The notes under the pieces were generated by a model, which did no database searches, was not told the DNA's origin, and saw nothing but the letters and a program-made list of their open reading frames with translations. This document shows positions 35,446 to 37,987 of a DNA stretch of 37,987 nt, piece after piece. This DNA comes from an uncultured bacterium (GTDB taxonomy: Bacteria; Actinomycetota; Actinomycetes; S36-B12; CAIYMF01). A program made the position numbers and the translations under genes. The DNA is taken from contig CAIYMF010000099.1 in NCBI GenBank assembly GCA_903927265.1, positions 1-37,987 of the forward strand, given 5' to 3'. Position 1 is the first letter of the stretch. Every line of letters starts with the position of its first letter.

Positions 35446-35487
35446 CACACCACGTGGTCTGATCGCTTGATCCGACCGGGTGGTGTG
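35446..35487 (+). terminator. Hairpin between precursors A1 and A2
   Basis: CACACCAC (35446-35453) pairs with GTGGTGTG (35480-35487); inside it GGTC pairs with GACC and GATC with GATC around a GCTT loop, with two mismatched positions. TTTT follows at 35493-35496. It could end or attenuate transcripts after A1, giving A1 a higher level than the downstream genes. Confidence 0.6.
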
Positions 35488-35522
35488 TGGCGTTTTGGGC
35501 ACGGAGTGAAGCCGGCATCAAG

Positions 35523-35528
35523 TAGGGT
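35523..35528 (+). promoter_or_regulatory. Candidate -10 (TAGGGT) for A2-A3-B1
   Basis: TAGGGT, a good high-GC actinobacterial -10, lies 37 nt upstream of the A2 ATG and 35 nt after the hairpin. No clear -35 is seen. It would restart transcription for A2, A3 and B1. Confidence 0.4.
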
Positions 35529-35565
35529 ATGAGTGTCAATTCCGCAATCGTGACGAAGGAGCAAC

Positions 35566-35691
35566 ATGAGCGAGCGTGAGCCGTACAGCAAGCCCGCAGA
35601 GCCGGTTCTGGTTGGTTCAGTGGGGATGTCAGAGGTTACGTATGCCGGATCAGGCACCGATTTGGGAATCTATTCCAGTCTCGTGACCTAG
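35566..35691 (+). CDS. Lasso-type RiPP precursor A2
   Basis: A 41-residue paralogue of A1. The leader is nearly identical (Tyr7, Pro10, Leu15, Gly17-Ser18) but the core differs most: TYAGSGTDLGIYSSLVT from residue 25, with Asp32 at position 8. The conserved Tyr26, the Asp and the I-Y-x-S-L block align with A1 after one gap. It lacks the GG pair of A1 and A3. Ser37 and Ser38 lie near the C-terminus. AAGGAG is 4 nt from the ATG; a candidate promoter lies upstream and A3 follows after 28 nt. A second product of the same machinery is expected. Confidence 0.85.
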   Translation: MSEREPYSKPAEPVLVGSVGMSEVTYAGSGTDLGIYSSLVT

Positions 35692-35719
35692 GTCGTGCTG
35701 ATGTTCTCGTAGGAGTGCC

Positions 35720-35851
35720 ATGAGCTCGCGTGAGCCTTACACCAAGCCTGGCGAACCGGTTGTGGTCGGAAGTGTCGAGATTTCTGAGAAGCAGTTCGTG
35801 ACGTCTGGTGGCGTCGACTTCACCATCCACGCCAGCACGGCCCCGGGCTAG
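35720..35851 (+). CDS. Lasso-type RiPP precursor A3
   Basis: A 43-residue paralogue, closest to A1. The leader has Tyr7, Pro10, Val15 in place of Leu, and Gly17-Ser18. The predicted core from residue 25 is QFVTSGGVDFTIHASTAPG, with Asp33 at position 9 and Phe26 replacing the Tyr26 of A1. The C-terminus is two residues longer and ends in Pro-Gly. Ser39 is conserved. TAGGAG is 4 nt from the ATG. B1 follows after 48 nt, so A2-A3-B1 are probably one transcript. Confidence 0.85.
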   Translation: MSSREPYTKPGEPVVVGSVEISEKQFVTSGGVDFTIHASTAPG

Positions 35852-35899
35852 TAAGCCGATTTGGTCGTCAAGTTTTCTCTCAGTCAGGTGGTTTCGTTC

Positions 35900-36169
35900 G
35901 TGTCGGTTGTGACTCGTTCACCGGGTGTGGTGACTGCCCACATTGGTGGTCAACTCGTGGCACTGAACGACAAGATGGAGTACGTGGCGCTTGACCCCAT
36001 GGGCGAGGCGATCTTCGCCCTCATCGAGCAGCCCCAATCAGTTGACGACATCGTCGCTGCCGTGACATCACGTTTCGATGTGGATGAACCCACGTGTCGG
36101 GCGGATGTCACCGAGTTCCTTGATCAACTTCAGTCGCGTCGCTTGGTGAGTCTGTCCACTGCGGTGTGA
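35900..36169 (+). CDS. PqqD-like RiPP recognition protein (lasso B1)
   Basis: An 89-residue PqqD-family protein (winged-helix RRE), the size of lasso B1 proteins. Typical features: a beta-strand N-terminus, EYVALDPMGEAIFALIEQPQSVDDIVAAV, and FDVDEPTCRADVTEFLDQLQSRRLV. It binds the precursor leader at the Y..P motif and hands it to the B2 peptidase. I chose GTG at 35900 because AGGTGG (35886-35891) is 8 nt upstream and the length then fits; TTG at 35861 and GTG at 35888 or 35909 are alternatives. Confidence 0.85.
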   Translation: MSVVTRSPGVVTAHIGGQLVALNDKMEYVALDPMGEAIFALIEQPQSVDDIVAAVTSRFDVDEPTCRADVTEFLDQLQSRRLVSLSTAV

Positions 36170-36201
36170 ACTCTGCGCTTTCCTCACCGATCACCGTTCA
36201 C

Positions 36202-36256
36202 CCCTTTCTGTGAGCAAATAGGGCCCGAATCGGGTCGTTCTCGCTCACAGAAAGGG
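36202..36256. repeat. Perfect 14-bp inverted repeat between B1 and nucleotidyltransferase genes
   Basis: CCCTTTCTGTGAGC (36202-36215) and GCTCACAGAAAGGG (36243-36256) are exact reverse complements around a 27-nt loop, which itself contains CCCG-AAT-CGGG. There is no T tract on either side. It may be a terminator lacking a T tract, a regulatory RNA structure, or a remnant of a small mobile repeat. Confidence 0.7.
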
Positions 36257-36293
36257 CATCGTCGTGTGCTGAAGCGACGGCCACGTCACCCGA

Positions 36294-36299
36294 CATAAT
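36294..36299 (+). promoter_or_regulatory. Candidate -10 element (CATAAT), leaderless, for the nucleotidyltransferase gene
   Basis: CATAAT ends exactly 6 nt before the ATG at 36306, with no ribosome site visible. The gene thus seems to have its own leaderless promoter downstream of the inverted repeat. Confidence 0.5.
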
Positions 36300-36305
36300 G
36301 AGCCC

Positions 36306-37487
36306 ATGAGCGCGCCGGCTGGGATGACGAGTGTGTCTCCTCATTTCTCCGTTGCTGACCTCGACAATCTTCGGGGGGTCCTGCGCCAGGTGATGGCCAT
36401 CGAATCCGGCGAAGAGCCTGCGCCTATCGACCTGGCGTGTGTTGATGCTGACAGGTTCGTGCAGAGTGCCTCGCGTCACCGACTGTCGGTGTGCCTGGCC
36501 CCGTACGTCGAATCGCTCAACCTTCCCGATGACGCCCGCGCGCGCATCGCACGACGAACCGCCCGCGAACAGTTAGTTGCCCTGCATTGCGCGGCCGCTC
36601 TTGCTGAGGCGGTGGGCGTGCTGACTGATGACGGCATGCGCATTCTGGCAGTGAAAGGAATTGCGCTGTCGATGCAGACGACTGGTACGGCGGCAGGACG
36701 CGGATCAGGTGACATCGATCTCTGGGTTGCAGAGCCTGACGTCGCTCGCGCGCGCGAACTGCTGGCGGGTATCGGGTACGTCGAGCCGCCTGGCGCGGTG
36801 ACAATGCCCATCTCAGGTCGAGTTGAGAACTACCGCATGTGGTCGGGCTTCGAACTCGAACTCATGCGCGGCAAGTCGCCCCTTGATCTTCATTGGTCGC
36901 TCACCACTCAGCGCGGGCTTCTTCCGACCTTCGACGACGCCTGGAATCGTCGCGAGATCGTCAACATTGCCGGACGTGATGTGCCCACGCTGTCACTCAG
37001 CGATGCGTTCACGCACACCTGCCTGCACGCGTACAAAGACGGCTGGCGATGGCTGCGCAGTCTTGTCGATGTCGATCGCCTTGCACGTCTCATTCCTGCG
37101 AGTGACTTGAAGCGACTTGCTTCGATTTCACCGATCGCACTGAGCGCGCTCATCGCTCACGACGCGACGGGGGGAGCGGCGTTGCAACCGTTGCTATCCG
37201 CCAATGATCGGGCAAGTCAGCGTGCCCGCACCACGGCAGATGCTCAGCAGCGCGCGGATGCATGGACCCTCGACGGATCGAGTGCGCGATCAGCGTGGGT
37301 GTGGCTGCATCAACAACTCGATCTTGCCAGCGGACCACGCGACATCGCGCGCACGCTGTCGTCGTACGCGCTACCTCCGACTTCATTGGGTGTTGCGGCC
37401 GATGGAACCACTCATGGTGCTGGGGCGGCGTTGATGCAGAGATTTACTGCGGTGAGTTCGCGCGTGCGAAAACCGTCGTCGCACTGA
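36306..37487 (+). CDS. Nucleotidyltransferase-fold protein (lasso-associated)
   Basis: A 393-residue protein of the uncharacterised nucleotidyltransferase family (NTP_transf_5 type). The core motif is LAVKGIALSMQ (Lys117-Gly118) followed by GRGSGDIDLWV with Asp136 and Asp138 as metal ligands. A helical C-terminal half contains HLHWSL-like LDLHWSLTTQRG and DAFTHTCLHAYKDGWRWLRSLVDVDRL. Proteins of this family occur in paeninodin-type lasso clusters beside the kinase and have been linked to adding groups to the phosphorylated peptide C-terminus; function here is inferred from that. The 3' end overlaps the convergent B2 gene by 44 nt. Confidence 0.83.
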   Translation: MSAPAGMTSVSPHFSVADLDNLRGVLRQVMAIESGEEPAPIDLACVDADRFVQSASRHRLSVCLAPYVESLNLPDDARARIARRTAREQLVALHCAAALAEAVGVLTDDGMRILAVKGIALSMQTTGTAAGRGSGDIDLWVAEPDVARARELLAGIGYVEPPGAVTMPISGRVENYRMWSGFELELMRGKSPLDLHWSLTTQRGLLPTFDDAWNRREIVNIAGRDVPTLSLSDAFTHTCLHAYKDGWRWLRSLVDVDRLARLIPASDLKRLASISPIALSALIAHDATGGAALQPLLSANDRASQRARTTADAQQRADAWTLDGSSARSAWVWLHQQLDLASGPRDIARTLSSYALPPTSLGVAADGTTHGAGAALMQRFTAVSSRVRKPSSH

Positions 37488-37932
37488 ATCCTGCGGCAGC
37501 GGGTCCACCGGTGAGCGCACCTACGCGCCCGAGTAGCCAAGCGTGCGCTGCCCACACGCCTTCCGGAGTGGGGCGTAGGCCCACGACCACCACTCCCGGC
37601 TCACCGCGGCGTGCCAGCATCACCTGGCCGGCAGCGGCTTCAGCCAGGCAGCTGGGCTTCCATGGAAGTAGGTGCGCACCGCGGGTGATCGCAATGACCA
37701 CGCGGTATTCGGCCAGACTCGCGGCTTCCGTGGTCAGTTGGTCGATCGGCTTGTCGTTCCATTCGGACGGAACCGCGCGAGCAGTTCCGAGTACGCGGGA
37801 CCAACGAGCCATCGGAACCCAACGCTGCGCGGCACTCGTGGCGGTGAGCAGTGTCATGGCCTCAACCAGCATCGCGCGTCCACGCCACCGATTGATTTCG
37901 GTCACGCGGCGCGGTCGCGAGTCGAGGGCCAT
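37444..37932 (-). CDS. Lasso leader peptidase B2 (transglutaminase-like)
   Basis: A 162-residue transglutaminase-fold protease of the lasso B2 type. The N-terminal helix-rich part (INRWRGRAMLVEAMTLLTATSAAQRWVPMARWSRVLG) and the catalytic part with Cys95 in PSCLAEAAAG and His130 in AAHAWLLG match the family. It removes the leader from the B1-bound precursor before cyclisation. ATG at 37932 is preferred over 37944 because TATGCT lies 7 nt upstream (leaderless pattern). It runs on the opposite strand to B1 and the precursors, an unusual split of B1 and B2 genes. Confidence 0.82.
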   Translation of the reverse strand: MALDSRPRRVTEINRWRGRAMLVEAMTLLTATSAAQRWVPMARWSRVLGTARAVPSEWNDKPIDQLTTEAASLAEYRVVIAITRGAHLLPWKPSCLAEAAAGQVMLARRGEPGVVVVGLRPTPEGVWAAHAWLLGRVGALTGGPAAAGFSATTVFARANSPQ

Positions 37933-37939
37933 GTCACGA

Positions 37940-37945
37940 AGCATA
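37940..37945 (-). promoter_or_regulatory. Candidate -10 element (TATGCT) for B2
   Basis: On the minus strand TATGCT lies 7 nt before the ATG at 37932; if used, the ATG at 37944 would fall inside the promoter and could not be the start. No ribosome site is visible for either ATG. Confidence 0.35.
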
Positions 37946-37987
37946 GATGTGCGCGTCCCCCGAATTGGCGACTGCGCAGATGCGCGA

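Larger units (their letters stand above)
35303..35851 (+). repeat. Tandem triplicate of precursor genes
   Basis: Three precursor genes lie in direct tandem, with conserved ribosome sites and N-terminal codons. A1 and A3 share a 25-nt identical block (35346-35370 and 35763-35787) covering leader residues 15-23. A2 has diverged in the core. This is duplication and divergence of a precursor rather than a simple repeat. Confidence 0.8.

Noticed and set aside
35301-35657. A 118-codon minus-strand ORF opposite the precursors
   Set aside because: It is the antisense of A1 and part of A2; its sequence is low in recognisable features and the plus-strand genes have repeated ribosome sites and conserved protein sequence.
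35303-35851. The Gly-Gly pair in precursors A1 and A3 (residues 30-31) as a C39 double-glycine cleavage site for the NHLM exporter
   Set aside because: A2 lacks the pair, the residues before it lack the hydrophobic -4/-7 pattern of GG leaders, and cleavage there would leave only 10-12 residues and separate the conserved aromatic from the Asp.
1-37987. CRISPR arrays, tRNA or rRNA genes, transposases, integrases
   Set aside because: None was seen; the only repeats found are the precursor triplicate, hairpins and short palindromes.

Overview
This window looks like a chromosomal segment of a high-GC actinomycete (Actinomycetota). The evidence is GC-rich coding sequence with GTG starts, tightly packed operons with 4-nt ATGA/GTGA overlaps, a DUF2510 protein (an actinobacterial family), and repeated -10-like hexamers (mostly TANNNT or CANNAT) about 6 nt upstream of start codons, as expected for leaderless mRNAs. 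I cannot place it to genus. No rRNA, tRNA, CRISPR array, insertion sequence or phage gene was seen, and no stretch over 300 nt lacks a gene.

Region 1 (1-3166) is the end of a histidine-utilisation operon: an M20 amidohydrolase, formimidoylglutamate deiminase (hutF) and hutD. Region 2 (3153-8836, minus strand) holds a heterodimeric ABC exporter, a small DUF2510 membrane protein, a PLP-dependent decarboxylase and a possible 32-aa membrane peptide. Region 3 (8950-12198) has an IclR regulator, then E1 alpha, E1 beta and a free-standing 78-residue lipoyl carrier, a 2-oxoacid/acetoin dehydrogenase set without E2 catalytic domain or E3, ended by a hairpin. Region 4 (12284-18185, minus strand) is a three-gene NHLM-type bacteriocin exporter (HlyD-like adaptor, C39 peptidase-ABC, second ABC) with no NHLP precursor nearby. 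Region 5 (18297-30467) is a GntR/UTRA regulator followed by a long catabolic operon: class III aminotransferase, FGGY kinase, a five-gene dipeptide-type ABC importer, an M20-family protein that has lost several active-site residues, and a beta-lactamase-fold serine hydrolase.

Region 6 (30498-37932) is the most interesting part: an apparently undescribed lasso-peptide-type RiPP cluster. It contains an asparagine-synthetase-like cyclase (C), a family 2 glycosyltransferase, a minus-strand fusion of a PqqD-like RRE domain to a TylF-type O-methyltransferase, an HPr-kinase-like peptide kinase, three tandem 41-43-residue precursors, a PqqD-like RRE protein (B1), a nucleotidyltransferase and a minus-strand transglutaminase-fold leader peptidase (B2). 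The precursors carry a lasso-type leader (Y..P....[LV].GS) but lack the usual Thr at -2 and Gly/Ala/Ser/Cys at core position 1. If the core is placed by distance from the leader GS motif, it starts with Gln or Thr, and the only candidate ring-closing acid is an Asp at position 8 or 9. A kinase, nucleotidyltransferase, glycosyltransferase and leader-recognising methyltransferase together suggest a heavily tailored product. No exporter lies inside this cluster; the NHLM exporter or the heterodimeric ABC exporter are candidates but are not adjacent.
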